Source: Chryseobacterium sp. Leaf405 (GTDB lineage Bacteria > Bacteroidota > Bacteroidia > Flavobacteriales > Weeksellaceae). Taken from it: DNA of 64,000 bases. Position numbers and translations under genes: made by a program. Within the stretch, counting starts at the first letter, position 1, and each line of letters begins with the position of its first letter. The stretch covers positions 227,510-291,509 of the forward strand of contig NZ_LMQN01000012.1 in NCBI RefSeq assembly GCF_001425355.1, in the 5' to 3' direction. Below the pieces are notes generated by a model, which was given only the letters and a program-made list of their open reading frames with translations, made no database searches and had not been told where the DNA came from. This document shows, one piece after another, positions 35,184-44,300 of this stretch.

Positions 35184-35879
35184 ATGGAACTGCCATTATA
35201 TTTAACCTTTAATGAATTTCAAAACCACTATTACGATAATCTCGAAAAATGGTTTGAAGAATATCACAACGCCAGCGAAACAGATTATCTGAGAACTCTT
35301 GCGGATCTTTATATTCAGTATGTTTATTACAACTTTGCGAATGACAGGCTGCAGGCAGATGCATCTATTCAGATTAAAGACTGTTTTTTCCCATACTACG
35401 ACAAAATCGGGATTTCTTTTTGCACAACCTACAACAACGAGAATCAATCTAAAAAATTTCAGGGAATGAATCACGTCTTCGAATGGAAAACCATCACAAT
35501 GATGGAGTATGCTCAGCATATTTTAGATAAAATTAATAAGCATCTTTCCAAAAATGTTAATAAAGAAAATGAAAATATTCTCGATTTTATCAATAACCAA
35601 GAAATCATTACCAAAAGAGAAGGAGCAGGGTATTGCGTGAATTATAATACGCATCAATCTACTATTCCCTTTCTTAAAGCATATCTCCCTGTTTATGGGC
35701 AGACTGTGAACATGGCAGTTTACAGGGACTTTATATTCTCCATTGTCCAGACCGCAGAATTTATTGATAAGAAATTAAAAGAAGTTCAAGCCTTTGAAAG
35801 CATGATTTATACAAGATTAAAATCAGAAGCAAATTTCAAAGTACAAATGAGCCATCAGTTTTTGACAATGTGCAATTAA
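35184..35879 (+). CDS. hypothetical cytosolic protein
   Basis: 231 residues from the ATG at 35184; the frame is open to a TTG at 35160, but that codon lies inside the -7 box, so the ATG is preferred. Aromatic-rich N-terminus (YLTFNEFQNHYYDNLEKWF), helical throughout, no signal peptide. No known family. Driven by the CGTCAAGTT-type promoter and followed by a terminator. Confidence 0.65.
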   Translation: MELPLYLTFNEFQNHYYDNLEKWFEEYHNASETDYLRTLADLYIQYVYYNFANDRLQADASIQIKDCFFPYYDKIGISFCTTYNNENQSKKFQGMNHVFEWKTITMMEYAQHILDKINKHLSKNVNKENENILDFINNQEIITKREGAGYCVNYNTHQSTIPFLKAYLPVYGQTVNMAVYRDFIFSIVQTAEFIDKKLKEVQAFESMIYTRLKSEANFKVQMSHQFLTMCN

Positions 35880-35951
35880 TTTTAACACCATGAAACATTC
35901 ATATAACTAGATTATTTTACAGTTTGAAATCAGCTTATCTTTTTCAAGCAG

Positions 35952-35985
35952 AACTCCCAATCGATTTGATTGGGAGCTTTTTATA
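35952..35985 (+). terminator. intrinsic terminator
   Basis: CTCCCAATC (35954-35962) pairs perfectly with GATTGGGAG (35968-35976), followed by CTTTTTATATTTTTT. Confidence 0.88.
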
Positions 35986-36026
35986 TTTTTTATAAAAATA
36001 AAAATTAAATATCTGAATCGTGAAAC

Positions 36027-36416
36027 TTATTTTAGATCTCTTTTTGTAGGAAAGTTTTTTTTCATTTCTTCTTTAATATTAGAATCTAAATCATTAAACT
36101 CTTTTCTCATAAGCCAATGATAAACATTTTGTTGACCAATAGTTACAACGTAGGCTTGTTGAAATTCCCATCCCAATGCTCCCATGTAATTCATTGCATC
36201 AACCATAGAATTAAATTCCTTATTAGAACCATCAGGATTTTTCATGCGATTGCTTTCCCAAAAGCTTGTTGCTTGGCCGTAATCTATTTCAACAAGAACT
36301 TTTTTGCTTAAGAATTTTGAGGTTCCCACTATTTCTCCATAAACATATTTAGGTGTTTCTTGTGCTTTAAGCCAAATACACATAATAAATAATGTTAAGA
36401 CTAAATTTTTTTTCAT
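36027..36416 (-). CDS. secreted hypothetical protein
   Basis: 129 residues with a signal peptide (MKKNLVLTLFIMCIWLKAQ). The mature domain contains GTSKFLSKKVLVEIDYGQ and MVDAMNYMGALGWEFQQAYV, a pattern also seen in small Bacteroidota envelope proteins with a 'lxxxGWE' segment. Function unknown. It is the last chromosomal gene before the island. Confidence 0.65.
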   Translation of the reverse strand: MKKNLVLTLFIMCIWLKAQETPKYVYGEIVGTSKFLSKKVLVEIDYGQATSFWESNRMKNPDGSNKEFNSMVDAMNYMGALGWEFQQAYVVTIGQQNVYHWLMRKEFNDLDSNIKEEMKKNFPTKRDLK

Positions 36417-36460
36417 AGTTATAGTTTAAAATTATTAATAGTTTTATTAAATATAATAAA

Positions 36461-36489
36461 AAAGTCTTAAGTATAAAACCTAAGACTTT
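36461..36489 (-). terminator. ancestral tRNA-Ser terminator, now stranded at the island edge
   Basis: On the minus strand AAGTCTTAGGT (36488-36478) pairs with ACTTAAGACTT (36472-36462, one weak pair), followed by a T-rich run. It would have terminated tRNA-Ser before island insertion. Confidence 0.7.
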
Positions 36490-36495
36490 AAAATC

Positions 36496-36571
36496 TGCAG
36501 AGAGGAAGGGATTCGAACCCTCGATACAGTTACCCGCATACTACCTTTCCAGGGTAGCTCCTTCAACCACT
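36496..36571. repeat. distal attachment site with tRNA-Ser 3' fragment
   Basis: 76 bases identical to 51991-52066. It contains 74 nt of tRNA-Ser (minus strand) but lacks the 5' acceptor strand and part of the D arm, so it is not a functional tRNA. Confidence 0.93.
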
Positions 36572-36622
36572 GATGTTACCTTTAAATAAATGTATGCCTA
36601 AAACTGCTCCTATTTTTCAACA

Positions 36623-37072
36623 TTACAATAATGAATCATCAGCAAAACTCATGTATCTTTCTTTTGTAATGATGAGACTATCAAGAAGTGAAATGTCCAA
36701 CAGCTTACAGCTCTCTTTTAATTTCTCAACTATGCTCAAGTCTGAACTACTTGGTTTAAGGTTTCCACTTGGATGATTGTGAACTAATATAATACCAGTA
36801 GCCAAACATTTTAGTGCAACTGATAGAATTAGTCTTACATCAACCAAGCATGAATTCATGCCACCCTTTGATAAGCTATATATTCCTAATACCAAGTTAG
36901 ACTGATTCAATAAAATCACTTTTACCTCTTCCTACATCTCTATTGTATTTTCATTCCAAACTTTCCTTACTAATTTAACAGCATCAAAACTTGAAGTTAT
37001 TTGATTGTTAGTATTTCTAACAGGTTTATAAGAAACCGTTATTTCAGAAACTTGCTGATTAATATCGTTCAT
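36623..37072 (-). pseudogene. RadC-like JAB/MPN domain gene interrupted by an in-frame amber codon
   Basis: The full frame starts at ATG 37072 (MNDINQQVSEITVSYKPVRN) and matches the RadC-like proteins of Bacteroidota mobile elements, but codon 47 (36934-36932) is TAG within ...NENTIEM-stop-EEVKVILLNQSN. Relatives usually carry Gln there (IELQEE), so a single C-to-T change explains it. Downstream of the stop are DVRLILSVALKCLATGIILVHNHPSGNLKPSSSD, with the JAMM metal-binding motif intact. The role of these proteins in mobile elements is unclear. Confidence 0.8.
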
Positions 37073-37077
37073 TTTTT

Positions 37078-37449
37078 TTAAGTGGTTTGTTTATTTAGTA
37101 CTTTATTCTGATACATTAGGATTGTGTATTTCTTATTATTCTTTAATGCCAACATTAAATAATCTGGTAGTTCTACATTGATATTGTTTAATTGTTCTTT
37201 TAGAGAGTTTATCAAATCTCCTTTAAATAGGAATTCCACCTTCATTAAAACATCAGCATTAAAGTATAATAATATATGCTTAGTTCTTTGATTTAGAATT
37301 TCAGTTATAGTTCCAAAGTATTCATAAGATTCTAATGATAATCCATTCTCAATAATTTCATAAGGTGGAATAGCAATTAAATCAAATTCATAATCTGCAT
37401 GTTCACTGTTTAGTTTAAAAATTAAATATTTGTATATATCATTTTTCAT
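37078..37449 (-). CDS. hypothetical island protein
   Basis: 123 residues, soluble, starting MKNDIYKYLIFKLNSEHADY. It ends six bases before the RadC-like start, so the two are probably co-transcribed. No family recognised. Confidence 0.55.
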   Translation of the reverse strand: MKNDIYKYLIFKLNSEHADYEFDLIAIPPYEIIENGLSLESYEYFGTITEILNQRTKHILLYFNADVLMKVEFLFKGDLINSLKEQLNNINVELPDYLMLALKNNKKYTILMYQNKVLNKQTT

Positions 37450-37530
37450 TTTTTAGATGTAAAAAAACCACCTGTTGATGGTGGTCTAGTATTAGTTTTT
37501 AGTAATTATTGATGTAATTTTCAAAATCAT

Positions 37531-37968
37531 TTATTTAAAGCTATTTGCTACAAGATAAAATATAATTCCCAGAATGATATATAATGTTGTTTTAATTAAT
37601 AGCATTCTTTTATCATAAACCATTCCTATTGGATATAGCCTATATGCAATAAAGGGGGTTACAAAATAAAGACACATAATATTAAAAACAACAACTATTA
37701 ACCAATGTAAATTAATTCCTTTAAACAGGGATATTATTGAAAAAACAAAACCACTGATAAACACCACTAAGGAAATTACTTTATTATCAGCTAATCTGCC
37801 CTTTTCAAGGGTATAGTTAAAAGCTTTTAAAGGATCTATTGATTCCATTCTTTTAAGCCTTCTAATAGTATCTTGATATGTTGCAAATGGTAACTGGAAT
37901 AGAATTGCTGAAATGATAAATAATAAAGTTCCCATTTGACTATATCTTATTAAGGAACTTTGCTCCAA
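37531..37968 (-). CDS. island membrane protein
   Basis: 145 residues with four hydrophobic segments (about 13-29, 62-80, 86-108, 122-142). The ATG at 37968 overlaps the upstream gene by 29 bases; an internal ATG at 37935 (MGTLLFIISAIL) avoids the overlap and is also possible. Unknown function. Confidence 0.55.
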   Translation of the reverse strand: MEQSSLIRYSQMGTLLFIISAILFQLPFATYQDTIRRLKRMESIDPLKAFNYTLEKGRLADNKVISLVVFISGFVFSIISLFKGINLHWLIVVVFNIMCLYFVTPFIAYRLYPIGMVYDKRMLLIKTTLYIILGIIFYLVANSFK

Positions 37969-38377
37969 ATTCTGTTAGATAAATTTCACTTGAATATTCA
38001 GTAACTATCCTAACTCCAATAATGTTTCCATTCTTCTCATCATAGATAATAGCAAATGCACCCAATTCTGACTTAGTTCTTCTATTTAATGTATGTTGCA
38101 CTACATCAGTTTCAAATCCAAGATTATATAATCCCCCATTATCATAAAAGGAATTTTTGAATTTAATGTAATATTGTTTTTGAATATCCAAATCTTTATC
38201 ATTTGTATATAACTTACCTTGAGATACATCAAAGTAAAAATAATTATTCTCCTTTGCTACATTTCTGTCTGGCTTCATTCTATATTGAGTATCAATAGTA
38301 GTATTACTTTGAGCAAAAGATAGTTGAAAACTTATTAGTGCAAGTACTAATAGTGTTAATGTATAAATCCGTTTCAT
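37940..38377 (-). CDS. island secreted protein
   Basis: 145 residues with a signal peptide (MKRIYTLTLLVLALISFQLSFAQ). The mature part is a small beta-rich domain with GGLYNLGFETDVVQHTLNRR. It is divergent from the XRE regulator, and both share the operator region 38416-38457, so it is probably repressor-controlled. Unknown function. Confidence 0.6.
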   Translation of the reverse strand: MKRIYTLTLLVLALISFQLSFAQSNTTIDTQYRMKPDRNVAKENNYFYFDVSQGKLYTNDKDLDIQKQYYIKFKNSFYDNGGLYNLGFETDVVQHTLNRRTKSELGAFAIIYDEKNGNIIGVRIVTEYSSEIYLTEFGAKFLNKI

Positions 38378-38415
38378 ATTTGTAAGTATTAATGTTATTA
38401 AGCAAATATATTAAA

Positions 38416-38457
38416 GTTATCAATAATGATAACCATAAAATTATCATTTATGACCAC
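38416..38457. promoter_or_regulatory. paired operators between the divergent XRE and secreted-protein genes
   Basis: GTTATCA-ATAA-TGATAAC (38416-38433) is a perfect palindrome. A second, imperfect copy ATTATCA-TTTA-TGACCAC (38440-38457) lies 24 bases further on with the same 7-4-7 layout. This is typical of phage-type repressor binding. Confidence 0.7.
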
Positions 38458-38479
38458 TTTTGGCTATTAATCTAGAAGT

Positions 38480-38713
38480 GTGGATAAAAAAGAGTTTCAA
38501 ATTGCTATTGGTAAAAGAATCAAACAACTGCGTGAGGATAAGAAAATATCTCAAGTTGAATTGGCTGCACTTTGCAATTTTGAAAAGTCCAATATGAGTA
38601 GACTTGAAGCTGGAAATACTAATCCTACAGCTTACACGTTATATATTATTGCCCAAAAGTTAGAGGTTGAAGTCTTTGAAATCATGAATTTCAACAATAG
38701 CAAGTTAACTTAG
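38480..38713 (+). CDS. XRE-family helix-turn-helix repressor
   Basis: 77 residues from a GTG start at 38480, no ATG being available. RIKQLREDKKISQVELAALC and NFEKSNMSRLEAGNTNPTAY form the Cro/CI-type HTH. Size and position next to paired operators indicate an autoregulated switch for the island genes to its left. Confidence 0.85.
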   Translation: MDKKEFQIAIGKRIKQLREDKKISQVELAALCNFEKSNMSRLEAGNTNPTAYTLYIIAQKLEVEVFEIMNFNNSKLT

Positions 38714-39088
38714 AATATTATGGCTATTAATATTAATCTACTCTAATTTTAAATCTTATAAAAAGTCTAAATATCTAGTAATTAGACCATAGTTATGTTT
38801 ATATATCTACTGGTAATTTTCAATTCTTGCAAAGATCCTTCTGAATACCAGTAAATAATTTTATATTTTGAAAACTGCACAACTTTTCCTTTTACTATGT
38901 AATACAAGAGGAAAATCTGTATAGTTAAAAAATTAGAAATTCTTATATTAATTGAAAAGCATTATATTTTCCTTTACTATATATAATAAAAGAGAAAAAA
39001 TAATGCTTTTACAATTTAAAAACTCCTCCAAATATTACTTAAACCTATATAAGATTTTAAGATAAAATTGGATATTTTGTTTTTCTTT
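38714..39088. other. 375-base gap rich in hairpins
   Basis: No coding frame. Contents: TACTGGTA/TACCAGTA inverted repeat (38808-38815, 38846-38853); hairpin TTTTCCT/AGGAAAA (38884-38890, 38909-38915); and a long hairpin AAAAGCATTA/TAATGCTTTT (38955-38964, 39001-39010) that has a relative at 48071-48126. A small RNA or terminators are possible. Confidence 0.6.
38955..39010. repeat. island hairpin repeat, copy 1
   Basis: Outer arms AAAAGCATTA and TAATGCTTTT; the inner part TTTTCCTTT pairs with AAAAGAGAAAA. It is homologous to 48071-48126 and, in its core, to 38884-38915. Confidence 0.65.
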
Positions 39089-39448
39089 TTAGCTACCAGT
39101 AACAAATATATTACTTACTGGTGTTTTACTAAGTACATTAATATCTTCTTGCTCATGAGGTGAATACATAAATCTGTGGTTAAGTACTATTATTTCCCCT
39201 GTGTCTTTTACAGTGTACTCATAAGGCTCACATTCTTGCTTAATGATGTTACCCTGCATTTGAGTACCTATTAATGCTTGACAAGCTAGCTCATCAAATG
39301 TTGATGTTATTGATGCCTTTTTAGATGTAGCATAGAACTGATTGGTGGTTTGGCTCATAACCATTTCAATTCCTCCTTGAATTTCCAAAACAAAGAATGT
39401 TGTTCCATCTTCTTTTTCTCTTTTTTTGTAGTTGATAATTGTTACCAT
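39089..39448 (-). CDS. hypothetical island protein
   Basis: 119 residues: MVTIINYKKREKEDGTTFFV, then a beta-rich pattern with GGIEMVMSQTTNQFYATSKK and YEYTVKDTGEIIVLNHRFMY. Conserved-looking and soluble, seemingly of the kind found in Bacteroidota mobile elements; family and function not recognised. Confidence 0.6.
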   Translation of the reverse strand: MVTIINYKKREKEDGTTFFVLEIQGGIEMVMSQTTNQFYATSKKASITSTFDELACQALIGTQMQGNIIKQECEPYEYTVKDTGEIIVLNHRFMYSPHEQEDINVLSKTPVSNIFVTGS

Positions 39449-39560
39449 TGTTTTTGAATTTTAAGTTAGAAATAACACCAAGAACAAAAGAACTGTGAGC
39501 AATAATACATGAACTATCACATTGATTGTATTATTGTCTGTCAAAATTTTCTTTCTATTA

Positions 39561-39617
39561 TTACTGGTGGGGGGATGTTTTCCATTCCCAAGGATGGGTG
39601 GGGGTCTTTACAGGGGG
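39561..39617 (+). promoter_or_regulatory. G-tract cluster upstream of the dGTPase operon
   Basis: Four G runs (39569-39574, 39596-39598, 39600-39604, 39613-39617) occur within 50 bases of otherwise very AT-rich DNA. A G-quadruplex or protein site is conceivable. A run of 14 A residues follows at 39657-39670. Confidence 0.4.
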
Positions 39618-39726
39618 ATTTAAACTTGAATAAATTTTATAGTTATAAAAATTTTCAAAAAAAAAAAAAATTCTAATGTTTTTAATTATATCTATAAGGT
39701 TTATATTTACATAAAAACTAATAATT

Positions 39727-41367
39727 ATGGATTGGACAAAACTATTGTCATCAGAAAGAATAAGGAGATCAACACCAACAGACAGGAGAAATGCATTTGA
39801 AAGTGATTATGGAAGGATAATTTATAGCCCTGCATTAAGAAGAATGCATGATAAAACACAAGTTTTCCCTTTAACAACTGATGATAATATTCATTCTAGA
39901 TTAACACATTCCAATGAAGTTATGTCATTAGGTTATACTTTTGGAATAAAATTATCAGAATCTGAAAAGTTTCAAAGAATAACAGGCAAAACAGAATCAG
40001 AATTATTTAGAATAATTCCGATATTGTTACAAAATATATGTTTAGTTCATGATATAGGTAATTCACCTTTTGGACATTTTGGAGAAACAATTATTTGCAA
40101 TTATTTTAAAGAGTTATTTGAAAGAGAAAAAGAATATTTCAATACTCTAAATCCACATCAGAAAAGCGATTTTGTTCATTATGATGGTAATGCACAAGGC
40201 TTAAGAGTTCTAACTAAATTACAAACATTAAATGATCCTTTTGGATTAAACTTAACATATGCAACACTTGCTTCATCAATAAAGTATCCTAATTTCAAAA
40301 AAATCAATAAGTTAAAGAAAAAAGAAAAAGAAACTATAGGTGAAATTTTTAATGATAATTTTATTGAAAACAATAAACATGGCATTTTTTACTCTGAATT
40401 AGAATATTTTAATCTTATTGTTAATGAAACAGGTTTAAAATTAGAAGACAGAGAACTGAGGCATCCCCTTTGCTATTTAATGGAAGCAGCAGATACAATA
40501 GCATATTTATGTATGGATATGGAAGATGGCTTTAACAAGGGCATTTATTCTTTAGATCATATTGCAAAAAAATTTGGGCAGCATAAAGAAATTGAGGTTT
40601 GTAGAGAGGTTTATGATATATTAACCGATAAATTTCAAGATGAAACTTATAAAATTGTCAATGCTAGGATAAAACTAATTGCATATTTTGTTAAAATTAG
40701 CTTTGACAATTTTATAAATAATCTTGATAGAATTGAGAATGGGACTTATAATGAAGAATTAATTGAAGATGATAAAGACAATGTTTATGAAATTGTTAAA
40801 AGCTTTAGTACTGAAATTTTCAAATCTAGAGAAATTAATAATCTAGAATCAACGGGGTATTCAGTTATAGTAGGGCTATTAGAATTCTACATAGATTTCA
40901 TATTCTTAAAAAAAGATGATAGTTTTGCAAACAGAACCACAGCTTTAATTTCAAAATCTATAATTGATGCTGCAATAGAAGAAAACTTAATTAAAACATG
41001 TCAGAGAAAAATTGAAAATATTATTAAAGATTTACAATCAAAACAAAAAATATTTCAAGAAAAAGGCAATACTGATAACAAACTAAATAAGAATATTAAT
41101 AAAACTTTAGCTATACAAAAATATTTTTCAAAACTTTCTCCAATATATATGGAACAATTTGAAAAACAAAAAAAGCAAAAACTCACTACTGAAGAATATA
41201 AAAGATTATCAAAAGTAAGATTTAAAATTGTTAAAAATATAAATCCATGTTTTAACGATTTGGATCTTTATTATAAACTTAGAGTTGTTGTTGATTTCAT
41301 CAGTGGAATGACTGACCAATATGCATTAAAGCACTATCAAAAAATAAGTGGACAAAGAATTAATTAG
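39727..41367 (+). CDS. dGTPase-like HD-domain dNTP triphosphohydrolase
   Basis: 546 residues. The N-terminal signature (RRSTPTDRRNAFESDYGRII) and HD motif residues are intact: His61 in SRLTHSNEV, His108-Asp109 in VHDIGNSPFGHFGE, and the late Asp in LMEAADTIAYLCMDMEDG. Enzymes of this family split dGTP or other dNTPs into deoxynucleoside and triphosphate; related enzymes act against phage by depleting dNTPs. First gene of a four-gene operon: its last 20 bases overlap the methyltransferase fusion gene. It is longer than minimal dgt proteins because of inserts around residues 120-230. Confidence 0.9.
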   Translation: MDWTKLLSSERIRRSTPTDRRNAFESDYGRIIYSPALRRMHDKTQVFPLTTDDNIHSRLTHSNEVMSLGYTFGIKLSESEKFQRITGKTESELFRIIPILLQNICLVHDIGNSPFGHFGETIICNYFKELFEREKEYFNTLNPHQKSDFVHYDGNAQGLRVLTKLQTLNDPFGLNLTYATLASSIKYPNFKKINKLKKKEKETIGEIFNDNFIENNKHGIFYSELEYFNLIVNETGLKLEDRELRHPLCYLMEAADTIAYLCMDMEDGFNKGIYSLDHIAKKFGQHKEIEVCREVYDILTDKFQDETYKIVNARIKLIAYFVKISFDNFINNLDRIENGTYNEELIEDDKDNVYEIVKSFSTEIFKSREINNLESTGYSVIVGLLEFYIDFIFLKKDDSFANRTTALISKSIIDAAIEENLIKTCQRKIENIIKDLQSKQKIFQEKGNTDNKLNKNINKTLAIQKYFSKLSPIYMEQFEKQKKQKLTTEEYKRLSKVRFKIVKNINPCFNDLDLYYKLRVVVDFISGMTDQYALKHYQKISGQRIN

Positions 41368-44300
41368 TACAGAAACACATATTAAAAATGAAGCTAAATA
41401 TTTTTTACAATATTTAGAAAAAATTACTGTGACAGAAATAATAGATTTTATTGAAAGTCTGTCACAGTTTTCTGATATATATATTTTTAGTGGAGTAATT
41501 AGAAATTTTTTCATACAGTATAATGAAAAAGCAAGAGATATAGATATCGTTTATCAGGGAGATGATTTAGCATTAAATAATTTTTTAAAAAATTATGATT
41601 TCCGAATTAATAGTTTTAATGGATATAAGATCAATTTAGCAGGGTTTACTATTGATTTATGGAAAGTTGAATCTACTTGGGCAATTAAGAATGAAAAAAT
41701 AAGATGGGAATTATTTGATGCTTATGTTTTGCCAAAATCAACATTTTTTAATTTCTCATCAATAATATTTGATTACAAGGCTCAAAGTTTTTTATTTACT
41801 AATGATTTTACTAATTTCTTAGATACTAATATTTTAGATTTAGTTTTAGAGGAAAACCCTTTACCTCAATTATGCATTTTAAATACAATTTATTATAAAG
41901 AAAAATTTGATTTAAAAATCTCTGAAAGACTAAAACAATTTTGTGTAGATAATTTTAATCATTACTCGAATGAAGACTTTAATAAAATTCAGATTAAACA
42001 TTTCTCTGAAATTAAATATTCATACAATGATTTAGAAGAATTTATAAATATTTTTAAAAAGACTAATTCTCTATTAGAACAGCTTAATTTGTTTCAAAAA
42101 GAAGAATTATTTTATTTTGATGATTTATTTAAAGAAAGTACTGATTTTCTAAATAGTAGAGCTAAACAATCATTGATTGATCTTTCTCCAACTGCTTTCT
42201 TCTGTATTAAAGGAGAGCCATTAATATTATTTTTTGAAAATTATAAAGATTCTGACAAGCAAGAAGAGATAGAGATACAAATTTGGAATTTTAATCAATC
42301 TCCTATAGTTTTCATTAATGATGGAAAACAATGGATAATAAAGAATGGATTTAAATTATTAAATAGTAGAACTGGTCTTGATGTAATAAAAAATAATAAT
42401 CTTAAGGATTTTGATTATTTTGAAATTATAACAGGAAAAACGTGGGATAAATTTCAAAAACAATTTAAACAAGAAAATAGAGTTGATTATTTTCTGTTAA
42501 ATAATATAAGTGAATTTAGAAAGAAATTAATATTAGATTATAATTTAAATTCTAAAATTGCTAATTCATTAATTGGAAGATCTATTTTTATTCGCTATTT
42601 AATAGATAGAGAAATAAATTTAGATAAATATAAAATCAAGAATCAGAATGATTTCCATAATATACTCGCAGAAAAAGAAGATTGCTATAAGTTATTTACT
42701 GAAATTTTAGAAGATTTTGGAGATAATCTCTTTCCATTAAAGTATAAAATTGATGAGGAAATAATTTCAGAGAATGAATTTGTTACTAATGAACATTTAT
42801 CAATTTTAATAGCTTTATTAAAAGGAGGAAAATTATTAAAAGACTCAACAATATTATCCTTATTTAACTTATATGATTTCTCTATAATTCCAATTGAATT
42901 CATTAGTAATATCTATGAAAGATTTATTGGAGCTGAAAATCAAGCAGTAAAAGGAGCTTATTACACACCATTATTCTTAGTAGACTACATTGAAAAAGAA
43001 ACAGTTAAGCATTTTTTTAACAGCAATAATGAAACTTTTAATTGTAAAGTTTTAGATCCAGCATGTGGGTCTGGGGTTTTCTTAGTTGAAACTTTAAGAT
43101 TAATAATAAATCAATACAAGAAAATAAATCCTTCATATAAAGATAGTGAAGACAATTATACAAAATATAAGATTGACTTAATAAATCTATTAACTACAAA
43201 TATTTTTGGAATTGATAAAGACGAAAATGCAATTAGTGTTGCTATCTTTTCCCTATATATAACCCTATTAGACAATCTTGTTCCTAAAAGTATTAGTGAC
43301 TTTAAACTACCAGCATTAGTTAATAAAAACTTTTTTGTTGCAGATTTCTTTGATTTAAATCATGATTTTAATATTAAATTGCAAAAGCATTCTTTTGAAT
43401 TTATTTTAGGAAATCCTCCTTGGAAAACTAAACATGCTAAGGAAAAACAATTGTTTGAAAAATATGTTGAAAATAGAAAAAGAATAGAGGGATCTAATCT
43501 TGAGATTGATAATAGAGAAATTGCAGAAGCATTTTTAGTCAGGGTTTCAGATTTTAATTTTAATGAAGCTGCTTTAATAGTTGTAAGTAAAATTTTATAT
43601 AAAGTTAGTAGAAAAAATAAAAAAGGAATTTTCAGAAATTATCTATTAAATAATTTCTCTCTTAGAAAGGTTATTGAACTCTCATCTGTCAGACACCAAA
43701 TATTCAATCAATCAAGTGATAGTGCAATTGCACCTGCAACTATAATATTTTATAAAAAGCAGAGTGATGAAAGCCTATTAAGAGAAAATATAATAAAACA
43801 TATCTCTCTTAAGCCAAACATATTTTTTGAAGTATTTAAGTTAATTATTATTGAAAAATATGATATAAAAGAAATTACACAAGGTTTTCTTATAGATGAA
43901 GATTGGATATGGAAAGTATTAGTTTATGGGAATATATTAGACTACCAATTTATAAAAAGATTTAAATCAACAAAATCTATCTTTGATTATATAAATAATG
44001 AAAAAAATTTTTTGTTTGGCAAAGGTATAATTGTAAATGGTGGTGATGAAAATAAAATTTTAGATCATAAGAAGATAGACCATTCTATTATTTCAAAACA
44101 GAAAGGGTTAAGACCTTTTAACATTGAGTATTCAGCAAATTTTCTTGAAAATCTAGAATATGTTCATAGACCAAGAAAATTATCTCTTTTCAAAGCACCT
44201 GTATTACTTGTAGGTAAGGGTATAACTAGTGAATTTAGAGCTAAAGCAGCTATTTCATCAATAGATGTTATTTATACTGATGCAATAACAGGTATAAAGC

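Noticed and set aside
36498..36571. A second functional tRNA-Ser
   Set aside because: It lacks the 5' acceptor strand and part of the D arm; it is the att copy only.
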